Under the pieces are notes generated by a model. It worked only from the letters and a program-made list of their open reading frames with translations, was not told the origin of the DNA and did not search any database. The position numbers were made by a program, and so were the translations under genes. This document shows positions 17,326-26,143 of a stretch of DNA of 64,000 nt, piece after piece. How positions within the stretch are numbered: position 1 is the first letter of the stretch; every line of letters begins with the position of its first letter. The stretch is from Ruminococcaceae bacterium BL-4 (GTDB taxonomy: Bacteria > Bacillota > Clostridia > Oscillospirales > Acutalibacteraceae): the NCBI GenBank assembly GCA_902809935.1, contig LR778134.1, positions 1 through 64,000 on the forward strand. The letters are read 5' to 3'.

Positions 17326-17910
17326 TTGGATCAATATGTAACAGGGTCTACCATCAAGGCTTTGCGTGAAAAGAAAAGATTAACGCAGAAACAGCTGGCA
17401 GAACTTTTAGCAGTCAGCGATAAAACAATTTCAAAATGGGAAACACAAAAGGGACTTCCAGATATCACACTGATAAAACCATTGGCAGAGACTCTTGGTG
17501 TTTCAATCGGAGAGCTTTTATCAGGACAATTATTTTCCAACGAAAACCGCTCGGCAAATTTAAGGAAGGGAAACTTTTATGTTTGCCCGGTCTGCGGAAA
17601 TATTATTTATGCGATTGGAAACGGTTCTTTTCATTGCTGCGGAATTGCGCTTCCTCCTTTAGAAGCAGAAACGATCGATTCGGAACATCCTTTGAAAGCA
17701 GAACGAATAGAAGATGAATATTTAGTCTCGTGCCGTCATCCCATGGAAAAAGAACATTATCTTTCTTTTTTTGCTTATCTTTCCGCCGGGCAGCTTCAAA
17801 TGATCAAACTCTATCCAGAACAAAATGCAGAAGCACGCTTTAAAATTCATGGGCATGGAACTTTCTATGCTTTCTGCAACCGACACGGACTTTTTTCTAT
17901 CACTGTCTAA
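17326..17910 (+). CDS. XRE-family regulator with C-terminal metal-binding domain
   Basis: A 194-residue protein. Residues 5-65 form a helix-turn-helix (IKALREKKRLTQKQLAELLA, DKTISKWE, GLPDI). The C-terminal part begins with FYVCPVCGNIIYAIG, a zinc-knuckle-like pair followed by CCGIALPPLEAE, and ends CNRHGLF. Proteins with this arrangement are frequent in Clostridia; the C-terminal domain resembles desulfoferrodoxin-type metal sites (HPMEKEHYLSFFAYL), but the sensed signal is unknown. A TTG at 17326 is chosen as start because GGGAGGG lies 7 bp upstream; the GTG at 17311 would overlap that site. No partner gene is evident. Confidence 0.85.
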   Translation: MDQYVTGSTIKALREKKRLTQKQLAELLAVSDKTISKWETQKGLPDITLIKPLAETLGVSIGELLSGQLFSNENRSANLRKGNFYVCPVCGNIIYAIGNGSFHCCGIALPPLEAETIDSEHPLKAERIEDEYLVSCRHPMEKEHYLSFFAYLSAGQLQMIKLYPEQNAEARFKIHGHGTFYAFCNRHGLFSITV

Positions 17911-17918
17911 AAATAAAA

Positions 17919-17957
17919 AAGAAGCCTGAAATCTTACGAAAAGATTTCAGGCTTCTT
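17919..17957. terminator. Bidirectional terminator
   Basis: A perfect 17-bp stem (AAGAAGCCTGAAATCTT) with a short loop, between the convergent XRE and HAD genes, with A- and T-runs on the outside. Confidence 0.93.
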
Positions 17958-17960
17958 TTT

Positions 17961-18569
17961 TTACCAGTTGACTTTTTGCTTATGCAAGGCGGATTCTAAT
18001 TTTTTCTCATCTCCGTCAAACAAATAGCCATGCATTCCAAACTGTTCCCCAGTTTTCAGGTTTTGTTTACAATCATCAATAAAGAAACATTCTTTCGGAT
18101 CCAAATGATAACGATCAAAAAGGATCTGATAAATCTGCGGTTCAGGCTTTACCTGCTGAACATCTGCAGACATAACCACTCCATCAAAATACTGTAACGC
18201 CGGAAGACGATGTGCATAAACATGAAGCCGCACTCCCGTATTGCTGAGCAGATAGAGATGGTAACCTGCCCTATGAAGCTTGATCGCGAGTAAATTAACG
18301 CTCTCAATCGGGCGGGTATAATTCTGCCATCCATAAAAAAGGGCGCTAGCCTCCTGATGAAGACGCTTAGGCAGCTTTTGAAGCATTTTTTTTAAAGCTT
18401 CCCGCTCTGTGATAAGGCCATGATCCAAATCAAGCCATTCCTGCCCACCAAATAGAGACGTCAACACCATGTCCTGATCTTCTTCACTGTGCAAAAACGC
18501 TTTTACATAGTTCTGTGGATTATAGTCCAACAGTACATTTCCCATATCAAAAATCATATTTTTAATCAT
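17961..18569 (-). CDS. HAD-superfamily hydrolase
   Basis: A 202-residue HAD phosphatase of the class-I cap type. Motif I is FDMGNVLLDYNP with the nucleophile aspartate near residue 8. Motif II is LSNTG, motif III lysine in QVKPEPQIY, and motif IV is FFIDDCKQN. The helical cap lies between residues 15 and 90. The closest well-known relatives are YihX-type sugar-phosphate phosphatases, but substrate cannot be predicted safely. It is a single gene starting with AGGAGGATTTCAT ahead of the ATG and ending at the shared terminator. Confidence 0.88.
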   Translation of the reverse strand: MIKNMIFDMGNVLLDYNPQNYVKAFLHSEEDQDMVLTSLFGGQEWLDLDHGLITEREALKKMLQKLPKRLHQEASALFYGWQNYTRPIESVNLLAIKLHRAGYHLYLLSNTGVRLHVYAHRLPALQYFDGVVMSADVQQVKPEPQIYQILFDRYHLDPKECFFIDDCKQNLKTGEQFGMHGYLFDGDEKKLESALHKQKVNW

Positions 18570-18656
18570 ATGAAATCCTCCTATTTGCAGATTCAGCCTA
18601 TAAAGCCTCTACGAAAGCTGCGTGTGGAAAGTATACCATATCCTTCTAAAAAACGC

Positions 18657-18691
18657 AAAAGACTAATCCCTCAAAATGAGATTAGTCTTTT
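18657..18691 (-). terminator. Terminator of the allose operon
   Basis: AAAAGACTAATC pairs with GATTAGTCTTTT around an 11-nt loop. It lies about 150 bp after the rpiB stop. The 150 bp between contain no supportable gene, only a start-less open stretch. Confidence 0.85.
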
Positions 18692-18841
18692 GCATCTTTC
18701 ATCATCGCAAAGGCACCAATTAAGAAAACAGATCCTCTTTACAGTTTCCCAACAAAAGCTGCAAATTATTTTCTTTCTGCCAATCAATGACGCTCCCTAT
18801 AATAGCTGCTTCCAATATCAGACAAAAGCAAAATTAAACCA

Positions 18842-19309
18842 TTAATCTTCATCGGCCGCTTTCAAATGGCCGGTATTTTCAATTTCAGAAATCATATCAA
18901 TTCGTACCTGGTGGCGACCGCCTTCATACTTTGCTCCAAGCCATTCATCAACAATCATTTTTGCTGTTTCGATTCCAATAACACGTGCTCCAAATGCAAT
19001 AATATTGGAATTATTGTGCTGCTTAGAAAGCTTTGCAGAATAAGGCTCGCTGCAAGCACATGCACGAATGCCCTTTACTTTGTTTGCTGCCAGAGAAATT
19101 CCAATTCCGGTTCCACATATCAGTACGCCGCCGTCTACCTTTCCAGATGCCACCAGCTTCGCTACTTTATATCCGCTGATCGGATAATTAAAGCGCTCGG
19201 TGCTGTTTGTACCAACATCGATTACTTCAATTCCTTTCTCTTCCAAATAAGCTTTTATTTGATTTTTCATCTCAACTGCAACATGATCATTTCCAATTGC
19301 TAATTTCAT
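18842..19309 (-). CDS. rpiB: Ribose/allose-6-phosphate isomerase RpiB
   Basis: A 155-residue RpiB. Active-site stretches are GNDHVAVEMK, TERFNYPISG and LICGTGIGISLAANKVKGIRA (the cysteine base), then EPYSAKLSKQHNN, followed by GGRHQVR. RpiB interconverts ribose-5-P and ribulose-5-P, and in the allose pathway it isomerises allose-6-P to allulose-6-P. The last gene of the als operon, it starts 54 bp after alsK. Its membership in this operon points to the allose-6-P role. Confidence 0.93.
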   Translation of the reverse strand: MKLAIGNDHVAVEMKNQIKAYLEEKGIEVIDVGTNSTERFNYPISGYKVAKLVASGKVDGGVLICGTGIGISLAANKVKGIRACACSEPYSAKLSKQHNNSNIIAFGARVIGIETAKMIVDEWLGAKYEGGRHQVRIDMISEIENTGHLKAADED

Positions 19310-19363
19310 AATTGCCTCCGATTAAAACTAAATTTCATAAAATGACAGCTTTCATTTTACAAC

Positions 19364-20296
19364 TTATAAATAATTTAAGTCCTGCATGCGCTTTTGTGCA
19401 TAAATAGCAGCACCTACTACCCCATTTTCCTGATTTGGCCTTGAATAACGAATATCCAAAGTCTTTTCCGGATACGGCTTTCTAGCAAAACGATGCACTT
19501 CTTTTTCAAAGAGTTCCCGCGGAAAATCTCTCATCTGCAAAAGCCCACCGCCAATAATCAAGCAGTCCGGATCAAACAGATTTGCTTCTGCAGCCACGGT
19601 CTGGGCCATCCCTGTTAAAAACTCTTTCATAATAGAGGTATCCATTTTTGTTGCGAACAATTCCCGAATTGGTGTATCCGGAAACTCTTTCTCCTGAATG
19701 CGTTCAAGAGCAATTCCTGAAACAAGCGTCTCTAAACAGCTTTCATTTCCACACATGCAAATTCGATGGTTTCCATAGACAGGTAAATGCCCCAACTCTG
19801 AGGCAACTCCATTATGCCCCAACAGGATTTTCCCATCCACCATCACTGAATTTCCAATTCCAGTGCCAAAATAAATTCCAGCCACACAGTCTTGATCAGC
19901 GACCCCCAAATCTTCCAGATCAAAAAGTAAAAGGTCATTGACATCGCGATTGATAAAAGCCGGTATCTTTAAAGTCTTTTCCAACACATCTACAATTGCC
20001 AAATTATCTGAAATACAGCTGATATTGGGGGTTTGAACAACAACGGTTCTTTCTCTATTAATGGTAGAAGGAAAACCAATCGAAACTGCTTTCGGCATTT
20101 TCCCTTCCATATGGCGATCACAATAGGTTTTGATACAATCCGCCAATCTTTGAGCAGGGTCACACTCGTCCCCAAATATCTCTCTTGTACTCAAACGCTC
20201 AAAAGCGGTTAATTCCAACGCATCATTCACCAGGCCAAATCGCATATTGGTACCGCCGATATCAATTCCGAGCACAAGCTGCTCTGTAATTGTCAT
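19364..20296 (-). CDS. alsK: ROK-family D-allose kinase
   Basis: A 310-residue ROK sugar kinase. The N-terminal ATP motif is LGIDIGGTNMRFGL. The catalytic segment is PAFINRDVNDLLL, and the phosphate-binding stretch is GIYFGTGIGNSVMVDGK. Zinc ligands are in CMCGNESCLE. The C-terminal adenosine motif is CLIIGGGLLQM. It phosphorylates the imported sugar at O6. The start at 20296 has GGGGGAGG 4 bp upstream; the open frame to 20320 overlaps alsE and is less likely. Assignment to allose rather than another hexose follows from alsE and rpiB beside it. Confidence 0.88.
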   Translation of the reverse strand: MTITEQLVLGIDIGGTNMRFGLVNDALELTAFERLSTREIFGDECDPAQRLADCIKTYCDRHMEGKMPKAVSIGFPSTINRERTVVVQTPNISCISDNLAIVDVLEKTLKIPAFINRDVNDLLLFDLEDLGVADQDCVAGIYFGTGIGNSVMVDGKILLGHNGVASELGHLPVYGNHRICMCGNESCLETLVSGIALERIQEKEFPDTPIRELFATKMDTSIMKEFLTGMAQTVAAEANLFDPDCLIIGGGLLQMRDFPRELFEKEVHRFARKPYPEKTLDIRYSRPNQENGVVGAAIYAQKRMQDLNYL

Positions 20297-20310
20297 GGTA
20301 CCTCCCCCGT

Positions 20311-20997
20311 TCATAGGCATTTTACTCCAGTTTCCTTTTGGAAATTTTCTTTCGTTTTCTGACAGGCTGTCTCCAGATCGGAATCCAAACTAAAAAGTCC
20401 GGAAGAACCAAGCACAAAAACATCTGCTCCTGCTTCATACAAGCGCCCAAAAGTTTTTTGGTTGCAGGAGCCATCAATCATAATTTGATAGTGCCACCCG
20501 TTTTTCTCACGCAGCTCTTTTGCTTCTTTGATTTTATCGAGCATTTCCTCAATAAACGGCTGACCTGCAAACCCAACATCTACCGTCATCAAAGTCAAAA
20601 CATCAATGCGATTGAGATAGTGTTTGCAATAAGAGAGCGGGGTCGCCGGATTCAGCGTTACACCTAACTTACAGCCAACCTGTGCAATATGGTTAAGAGT
20701 CCGAAAACAATCCGTATTCATTGTTTCTGCGTGCGGACTAATCATTGCGGCTCCAGCCTCTGCGCAGGCATCGATCCAATCATTTGGATTTGTTGTCATC
20801 AAATGCACATCCATTGGCTTTTTCGCGACGCGGGAACACGCACGCATAAAGTCCGGACTAAGGGTAATGTTTTTACAATAATGACCATCCATAATATCGA
20901 TATGATATCCATCCATATTGGAATCCAAAATTTTAATCTGGTTTTTTATATCCAGAAAATCCATACACATTAAGCTAACTGAAAATTTAGGTCTCAT
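20311..20997 (-). CDS. alsE: D-allulose-6-phosphate 3-epimerase
   Basis: A 228-residue TIM-barrel epimerase related to ribulose-5-P epimerase. Typical AlsE stretches are SVSLMCMDFLDI, HIDIMDGHYCKNI (metal ligands), DVHLMTTNP, DVGFAGQPF and MIDGSCN. It converts allulose-6-P to fructose-6-P, feeding glycolysis. SLMCMDF near the N terminus separates AlsE from housekeeping Rpe, which has SILSADF. It lies 41 bp after alsC and 14 bp before alsK. Confidence 0.92.
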   Translation of the reverse strand: MRPKFSVSLMCMDFLDIKNQIKILDSNMDGYHIDIMDGHYCKNITLSPDFMRACSRVAKKPMDVHLMTTNPNDWIDACAEAGAAMISPHAETMNTDCFRTLNHIAQVGCKLGVTLNPATPLSYCKHYLNRIDVLTLMTVDVGFAGQPFIEEMLDKIKEAKELREKNGWHYQIMIDGSCNQKTFGRLYEAGADVFVLGSSGLFSLDSDLETACQKTKENFQKETGVKCL

Positions 20998-21038
20998 TTT
21001 TTCTTTTCCTCCAGAGTTTTTTTACTTATTCTTGAAAA

Positions 21039-22019
21039 TCAGCTCTTGCGGCTTGCTCCGAAGAAACGATCCAACGTTACAGCAATGATCAGTAGGCAGC
21101 CCATGGCCAACTGCTGATAATAGCTGGAAACGCCCACCATATTGAGGCCGTTATTGATAACACCGATAATTAAACCACCAATAATTACCTTCGGGATTTT
21201 ACCGATTCCACCGAAGAAAGAAGCACCGCCGATGATGACAGCTTCGATTGCATACGTTTCATAACCAGTACCTGCATTCGGCTCTGCTGCTGCCAATCTT
21301 GCAATGTTGACCATTCCAGCTAAAGCTGCACAAAGTCCGGAAATTGCAAAAGCAATAATCGTATGCTTTTTAACTGTAATGCCGGCATACCATGCGGACT
21401 GTGTGTTTCCACCCAGCGCATAAAGATTACGTCCAGACTGACATTTTACTGTAAAGAAAGTTAAAACAGCTGCTGCAATTAGTGCTACAAGAATCGGAAC
21501 TGGAATTGCCCCGAAAAGTTTTCCGCCGATACTGGTAGAAAACGAGGCCGGCAAACCAGATACCGCACGCGCATCTGTAACAATATAAACAAGGCTGCGA
21601 AGAATTGCCTGTGTACCTAAAGTGATAATAAAAGGCGGAAGCCCCGTTGCCGTCACCAAAACGCCGTTGACCAATCCAACAAAAAGGCCAAAGAAAATGA
21701 TACCGACTAGAATAGACATCCATGGATCAAATCCCGCATTAATCATCAGTTTTGCGGTCACTGCACCGGAAAGTGCCATAATTGAACTGACACTCAAATC
21801 AATTCCGCCAAGCAAAATAGCAAAAAATTCTCCAAGACCCAGAAGAATTGTAATGGAACTTTGCTCCATAATCTTAATCAGATTTCCTGTCGTCAGAAAA
21901 CTGGAAGGCCGCAATATTCCAAATACAACGATCATGATCGCTAGAATCGTAATCGTACTATAGCGATCCCAGTAATCGCTGAAAGTGAATTTCTTTTTTT
22001 CAATCGTCTTCGTTTTCAA
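21039..22019 (-). CDS. alsC: Sugar ABC transporter permease (AlsC-like)
   Basis: A 326-residue permease of the ribose/xylose/allose type (carbohydrate uptake 2 family). About eight to ten hydrophobic helices are visible. Typical features are GGIDLSVSSIMALSG in the second third and GLVNGVLVTATGLPPFIITL, followed by EAVIIGGASFFGGIGK. It forms the membrane channel as a homodimer with AlsA. The start is TTG with GGGAGGAAAG ahead. It lies 18 bp after alsA. Confidence 0.92.
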   Translation of the reverse strand: MKTKTIEKKKFTFSDYWDRYSTITILAIMIVVFGILRPSSFLTTGNLIKIMEQSSITILLGLGEFFAILLGGIDLSVSSIMALSGAVTAKLMINAGFDPWMSILVGIIFFGLFVGLVNGVLVTATGLPPFIITLGTQAILRSLVYIVTDARAVSGLPASFSTSIGGKLFGAIPVPILVALIAAAVLTFFTVKCQSGRNLYALGGNTQSAWYAGITVKKHTIIAFAISGLCAALAGMVNIARLAAAEPNAGTGYETYAIEAVIIGGASFFGGIGKIPKVIIGGLIIGVINNGLNMVGVSSYYQQLAMGCLLIIAVTLDRFFGASRKS

Positions 22020-22037
22020 CTTACTTTCCTCCCGTTA

Positions 22038-23564
22038 TTATGCCATCTCGCTGGTGGCTGCCTTTGCCAGCTTTTCTTCCGTCGCTTCTGCAATATCATA
22101 ACTGCCTGTAATCCTACCATTTGCCATGATAATGATCCGGTCACACAGTCCCAACAGCTCCGGCATTTCACTGGAAACAACGATTACACCGATCCCGTTA
22201 TCCGCGAGTCTGCGCATTAATTTATAAATCTCACTCTTAGTTCCGACATCGATTCCTTTTGTCGGCTCATCAAAGATCAAAACCTTTACATTGGCTGCCA
22301 TCCATTTTCCTAGAATCACTTTTTGCTGATTTCCACCTGAAAGCTGCGAGGTCAGCTGCTCACGCGAAGTCCACTTTATTTGAATCGCTTCATGCTGCTC
22401 ATCTGCCATCTTTTTTTCTTCAGATTCATTGGTCAGTCCAATTAAGCCATCCAATTTAGATTCTTTTAGCTGCCGCGCAATCGAAATATTTCGCTGATTG
22501 CTGAAATTTTGGAAGAATCCGGTCTCACGCCGATTTTCTGTCACCATTCCGATTCCATTCTGCAAAGCGTCATAAGGATTCCTAATTTTTAGCTTTTTGC
22601 CATTCAAAAAAATATCGCCGGAAATTTTTGGTGCAGCTCCATAAACCGCGCACATCGTCTCGCTGCGGCCTGCTCCGACTAATCCTGAAAATCCTAAGAT
22701 TTCCCCTTTTCTAAGATCAAAAGAAATATTTTCGACCAAATGATCTTTACGGGTAAGATTTTTACAAGAAAACATCACATCGCCAAACTGATAATGCTCT
22801 TCCGGCAAATGCTGATAGGTTCCTTTAATCTCACGGCCAACCATCATGCGGATCATATCATCGGTTGTCAGATCGGAAACATTGTAAGTTCCTACATATC
22901 CACCATCTTTTAAAATAGTGATCCGATCCCCAATTTCTGAAATTTCAGAAAGCTTATGAGAAATAAAAACGACTCCGCGGCCCTCTGCCTTAAGCTGACG
23001 AATAATCGTAAAAAGTTTTTGTACTTCGTCCTCTGTGAGAGAAGAAGTTGGCTCATCCATCACGATCACTTTTGCATTGAACGCAATTGACTTTGCAATT
23101 TCGACCATCTGCTTTTCACTGATGCTCAAATCCCCTACATTGGTGGTCGGCGTACAATGGGAAAGATTCACTTTCTTGAGCAGTTCTTTTGTCTTTGCAT
23201 TCATTGCTGCATAATCAACAACAGAGACAGGACCTACCTTTTTCATAGGCAGCCGCCCCATAAAAATATTTTCACGAATATCAAGCCAGTTAACGACACT
23301 AAGTTCCTGATAAATAATGCTAATTCCGCCTTCGGATGACAAATGCGGAGTCAACCTGTCATACTCTTTTCCGTTAAGTACAATACTTCCTTCATCTGGC
23401 TTATAAGCGCCGCTAAGCACCTTCATCAAAGTTGATTTTCCTGCACCATTTTCTCCAAGTAAAACATGCACCTCACCGGGACACACATCAAAATTAATCT
23501 TGTTAAGTGCTACAACCCCTGGAAAACGCTTGGTAATATTCTTCATTTGAACAATTGGTTCCAA
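22038..23564 (-). CDS. alsA: Sugar ABC transporter ATP-binding protein (AlsA-like, two ATPase domains)
   Basis: A 508-residue duplicated ATPase. The first domain has Walker A GENGAGKST and signature LSISEKQ with Walker B VIVMDEPTSSL. The second has GLVGAGRSE, signature LSGGNQQKV and Walker B LIFDEPTKGID. This arrangement is that of RbsA/XylG/AlsA importers. The start is TTG with GAAAGGAGAG upstream. The substrate is inferred from the operon context. Confidence 0.93.
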   Translation of the reverse strand: MEPIVQMKNITKRFPGVVALNKINFDVCPGEVHVLLGENGAGKSTLMKVLSGAYKPDEGSIVLNGKEYDRLTPHLSSEGGISIIYQELSVVNWLDIRENIFMGRLPMKKVGPVSVVDYAAMNAKTKELLKKVNLSHCTPTTNVGDLSISEKQMVEIAKSIAFNAKVIVMDEPTSSLTEDEVQKLFTIIRQLKAEGRGVVFISHKLSEISEIGDRITILKDGGYVGTYNVSDLTTDDMIRMMVGREIKGTYQHLPEEHYQFGDVMFSCKNLTRKDHLVENISFDLRKGEILGFSGLVGAGRSETMCAVYGAAPKISGDIFLNGKKLKIRNPYDALQNGIGMVTENRRETGFFQNFSNQRNISIARQLKESKLDGLIGLTNESEEKKMADEQHEAIQIKWTSREQLTSQLSGGNQQKVILGKWMAANVKVLIFDEPTKGIDVGTKSEIYKLMRRLADNGIGVIVVSSEMPELLGLCDRIIIMANGRITGSYDIAEATEEKLAKAATSEMA

Positions 23565-23630
23565 ACGTGTTCTCTCCTTTCAAAGTAAAATCCGATTCTA
23601 AAGATATCCTAAAGATTCGGTTCGGCCAGA

Positions 23631-23720
23631 CGCTGTCAGCAAGGTAGGCACTTCAAATTTTCTGCTTTTTATGCAGTGCCTACCGCTCACAGCGCCTGCT
23701 GCAATTTCTTGCAGAGGCGC
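23631..23720 (-). promoter_or_regulatory. Nested stem-loops between alsB and alsA
   Basis: In the 184-bp gap after alsB the sequence can fold into a long stem, GGTAGGCACT (23643-23652) with AGTGCCTACC (23675-23684), extended by CGCTGT (23631-23636) with ACAGCG (23689-23694). A second stem, GCGCCTGCTGCAA against TTGCAGAGGCGC (23692-23720), uses part of the same sequence, so the outer stem and the second hairpin compete. Such structures after a binding-protein gene usually raise binding protein over ATPase expression by mRNA protection or attenuation. Confidence 0.7.
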
Positions 23721-23748
23721 CGTTTGCAATACTTCTTAAAAAATCATC

Positions 23749-24777
23749 TTACTTTTTGATATATTGAGAAGCATTATCTTTGGTAATCAGAATTGCATTA
23801 ATGCTGTAAACCGGAACATCTGCACCGACCTCAGGCTTTGCATCTTTCTGAACAGCCTCAGTCAACAGGTCAAGTCCCTTTGCACCAACGGAAGCAGGAT
23901 CCTGTGCAACAGTAGCTGCAAGTTTACCATCAGCTACAGACTGAATTGCATCGTCATTGCCATCAGTTCCGCAAACCTTGACGTCTTTTCCGGAAGCATC
24001 AACAGCTTCTTGAACGCCCATTGCCATCGTATCATTGCAGCAATAAATTGCTTTCAGATCCGGGTGAGCAGTGATATAGTTTGTTGCAACATCATATGCC
24101 TTGGTACGATCCCAATCAGCAGGCTGGCTCTCTACAATTTTCAAGCCCGCTGCTTCAAAAGCCTCTTTTGCGCCGTCGCGGCGATTTTCACCGGAAACAG
24201 CACCAGCTTTGCCTTCGACAATAGCAACTTCGCCGGAACCACCGATTTGCTTAATCAGGTTTTCTGCGCCCATCTTGCCAACTGCTTTATTATCAGTTGC
24301 AACATAAGCATAGCAAGTACCGCCCAACTTAGAAAGTGCATCCATGTTGATCTTTTCATCAATATCAACAATTTTGATTCCCTTGGAAGTTGCATCTGCA
24401 ATTGCGTTGTTCAGGTTTACATCAGAAATTGGGGCAACACCGATTGCTTTGTAAGTTCCTTTGGAAATTGCGTTTTCAAGTAAAGAAACCTGACCTTCGA
24501 CATCATCTTCTGTATTTGCGGCATAAATGTCAACTTTGACGCCGAGCTTATCAGCTTCTGCCTGAATTCCATCGCGCATGCTCTGCCAGAACTGACTGGA
24601 CAGGACCTTCAGAATAACTGCATACTGAGCTTCTCCTGAAGCTGCTGCAGTGCTGGCAGCAGAACCGGATGCTGCTGTAGATGCTGTGGATGATGAGCTG
24701 GACGACCCGCAGGCTGCCATGCTCAGGCTCATTGCAACAGCCATAACTGCCGCAATAAAAGCTTTCATTTTTTTCAT
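23749..24777 (-). CDS. alsB: Sugar-binding lipoprotein (AlsB-like)
   Basis: A 342-residue substrate-binding protein. The signal peptide ends with a lipobox, SLSMAAC, so the mature protein is anchored at Cys23. A Ser/Ala/Thr-rich linker follows. The two-lobed periplasmic-binding fold of the ribose/allose type shows ILKVLSSQFWQSMRDGIQ and GVAPISDVNLNNAI, with VDIDEKIN and CNDTMAMGV. It captures the sugar and delivers it to AlsC. AGGAGGAAGTTTAGT lies ahead of the ATG. It is the first gene of the operon, right behind a readable promoter/operator. Confidence 0.93.
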   Translation of the reverse strand: MKKMKAFIAAVMAVAMSLSMAACGSSSSSSTASTAASGSAASTAAASGEAQYAVILKVLSSQFWQSMRDGIQAEADKLGVKVDIYAANTEDDVEGQVSLLENAISKGTYKAIGVAPISDVNLNNAIADATSKGIKIVDIDEKINMDALSKLGGTCYAYVATDNKAVGKMGAENLIKQIGGSGEVAIVEGKAGAVSGENRRDGAKEAFEAAGLKIVESQPADWDRTKAYDVATNYITAHPDLKAIYCCNDTMAMGVQEAVDASGKDVKVCGTDGNDDAIQSVADGKLAATVAQDPASVGAKGLDLLTEAVQKDAKPEVGADVPVYSINAILITKDNASQYIKK

Positions 24778-24838
24778 ACTAAACTTCCTCCTAAATTTTG
24801 TTCCGATACAAACTCGGATATTTTCGGGAAACCATAAA

Positions 24839-24854
24839 ATGTAATCGATTTCCC
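24839..24854. promoter_or_regulatory. LacI-type operator of the allose operon
   Basis: ATGTAATCGATTTCCC has the palindromic core AATCGATT (24843-24850) with CG centre, the form typical of LacI-family operators. It lies roughly 10-18 bp downstream of the expected transcription start, an ideal repression position. The regulator gene is the next one upstream. A second related site, GTAATCGTTTGC at 24926-24937, lies upstream of the -35 and could serve looping or catabolite repression. Confidence 0.65.
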
Positions 24855-24866
24855 ACTTTCATTTAC

Positions 24867-24895
24867 AATATACTATTGTGCCAAATATAAGTCAA
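24867..24895 (-). promoter_or_regulatory. Sigma-A promoter of the allose operon
   Basis: On the minus strand: TTGACT (24890-24895), a 17-bp spacer, and TATATT (24867-24872). Transcription would start near 24860, about 80 bp ahead of alsB. Confidence 0.8.
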
Positions 24896-24997
24896 TACAT
24901 GAATTTTTTTTCGGATAAATGTTGAGTAATCGTTTGCGCAATTTGTGCAAGTTGCTCATTGTGAAAGATAAAACAATCACAATCAGGTTGCAAAGTG

Positions 24998-25038
24998 AAC
25001 AAAATTCCCTGATTGTGGAAAAATCAGGGAATTTTGTT
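24998..25038 (-). terminator. Terminator after the LacI-family gene
   Basis: AACAAAATTCCCTGATT pairs with AATCAGGGAATTTTGTT around a short loop. It separates the regulator gene from the operon it likely controls. Confidence 0.9.
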
Positions 25039-25057
25039 GGTTTATTTAATTAAGCAA

Positions 25058-26062
25058 TCAATCTGGACGACAAGTCGAATTTCGCACTGTTAAGCTCACC
25101 GGAAGACGATAATGATTGTGAATTTGCTTTCTGTCATGCATCATCTCAAAAAGAAGCTTTGCAGCCATCCGAGACATTTGGTCAATATCCTGATGCACAC
25201 TGGTAATTCCCGGTCCACATGCTGCCGCTATTTGACAGTCATCAAATCCGGTCACTAAAATATCTTTTGGAACTTCTAATCCACGTTCACGCAAAGCAAT
25301 CACAGCACCGGCGGCCAACGTATCTGTAGTTGACATAATTCCATCAAACTTTGCTTGTCGATCCAACATAAATAAAATAGATTCTCTGGCTTCTTCCATA
25401 GAAACAGCCTTCAGATTAATACACAAAGAGCGCTCTTCTTTAATTTTGAATTCATCCAACGCACGCCGAAATCCGCAATATCGGGCAAACTGATTGGAAT
25501 CATTTCCCAAGCTCTTTAAAATCAAAATATGACGGCATCCGGATTGAATCAGTTCTCTTGTTGCAAGATATCCGCCCTCTTCATTATCAGATTCAATCAT
25601 CACTTCTTCTTTGTCCTGACTATTGGAAGGGCGATCCACATAGACAACCGGCAAATCTCCAAGTTCCTCATAATTTCTCATTCCGGAAATCAGCACAATC
25701 CCGCTGACATTTTGTGCTGTTAAGGACTGGATATGTTTACTTTCCAACTCTTCGGATTCATTTGTATTGCAGATCAGGCAGGAATATCCTCTTCGAAATA
25801 AATCCATCTCCAAATGAAGGACTAGATTTGCAAAATGCGGGTTCGTAATATCCGGTACGATGATCCCTACTACACGGGTACGATTGGTCCGCAATCCCTT
25901 TGCACTCATATTCGGGATATAATCATTTTCTCGGATCACACGGCGCACACGTTCTTCCGTTTCCCTTGAGAAGCGACCATTCTGATTGATCACACGCGAA
26001 ACGGTTGCCGTAGAAACGCCGGCCAGTTTTGCAATTTCTTTAATACTTTTTGCTTTTTCCAT
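25058..26062 (-). CDS. LacI-family transcriptional regulator, likely of the allose operon
   Basis: A 334-residue LacI/GalR repressor. The N-terminal helix-turn-helix and hinge are SIKEIAKLAGVSTATVSRVI and SAKGLRTNRTRVVG. The effector domain is of the periplasmic-binding fold (GIIVPDITNPHFA, NTNESEELE, GFDDCQIAA). It lies immediately upstream of alsB in the same direction, and an operator-like palindrome covers the als start site. The inducer is probably allose, allose-6-P or allulose-6-P; that is inference. Confidence 0.9.
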   Translation of the reverse strand: MEKAKSIKEIAKLAGVSTATVSRVINQNGRFSRETEERVRRVIRENDYIPNMSAKGLRTNRTRVVGIIVPDITNPHFANLVLHLEMDLFRRGYSCLICNTNESEELESKHIQSLTAQNVSGIVLISGMRNYEELGDLPVVYVDRPSNSQDKEEVMIESDNEEGGYLATRELIQSGCRHILILKSLGNDSNQFARYCGFRRALDEFKIKEERSLCINLKAVSMEEARESILFMLDRQAKFDGIMSTTDTLAAGAVIALRERGLEVPKDILVTGFDDCQIAAACGPGITSVHQDIDQMSRMAAKLLFEMMHDRKQIHNHYRLPVSLTVRNSTCRPD

Positions 26063-26143
26063 GACGGCTTCCTCTTTCTTTTATCATACCTAAATATCAT
26101 ACTGATTCGCGCGTATTTTTGCAAGATCCTTTTCAAGATAAAA

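Noticed and set aside
18692-18841. Small gene between the allose terminator and rpiB
   Set aside because: A minus-strand stretch reads open for about 35 residues but has no start codon or ribosome site.
23764-24483. 239-residue open frame antisense to alsB
   Set aside because: Cys/Ile-rich shadow of alsB without any family resemblance.
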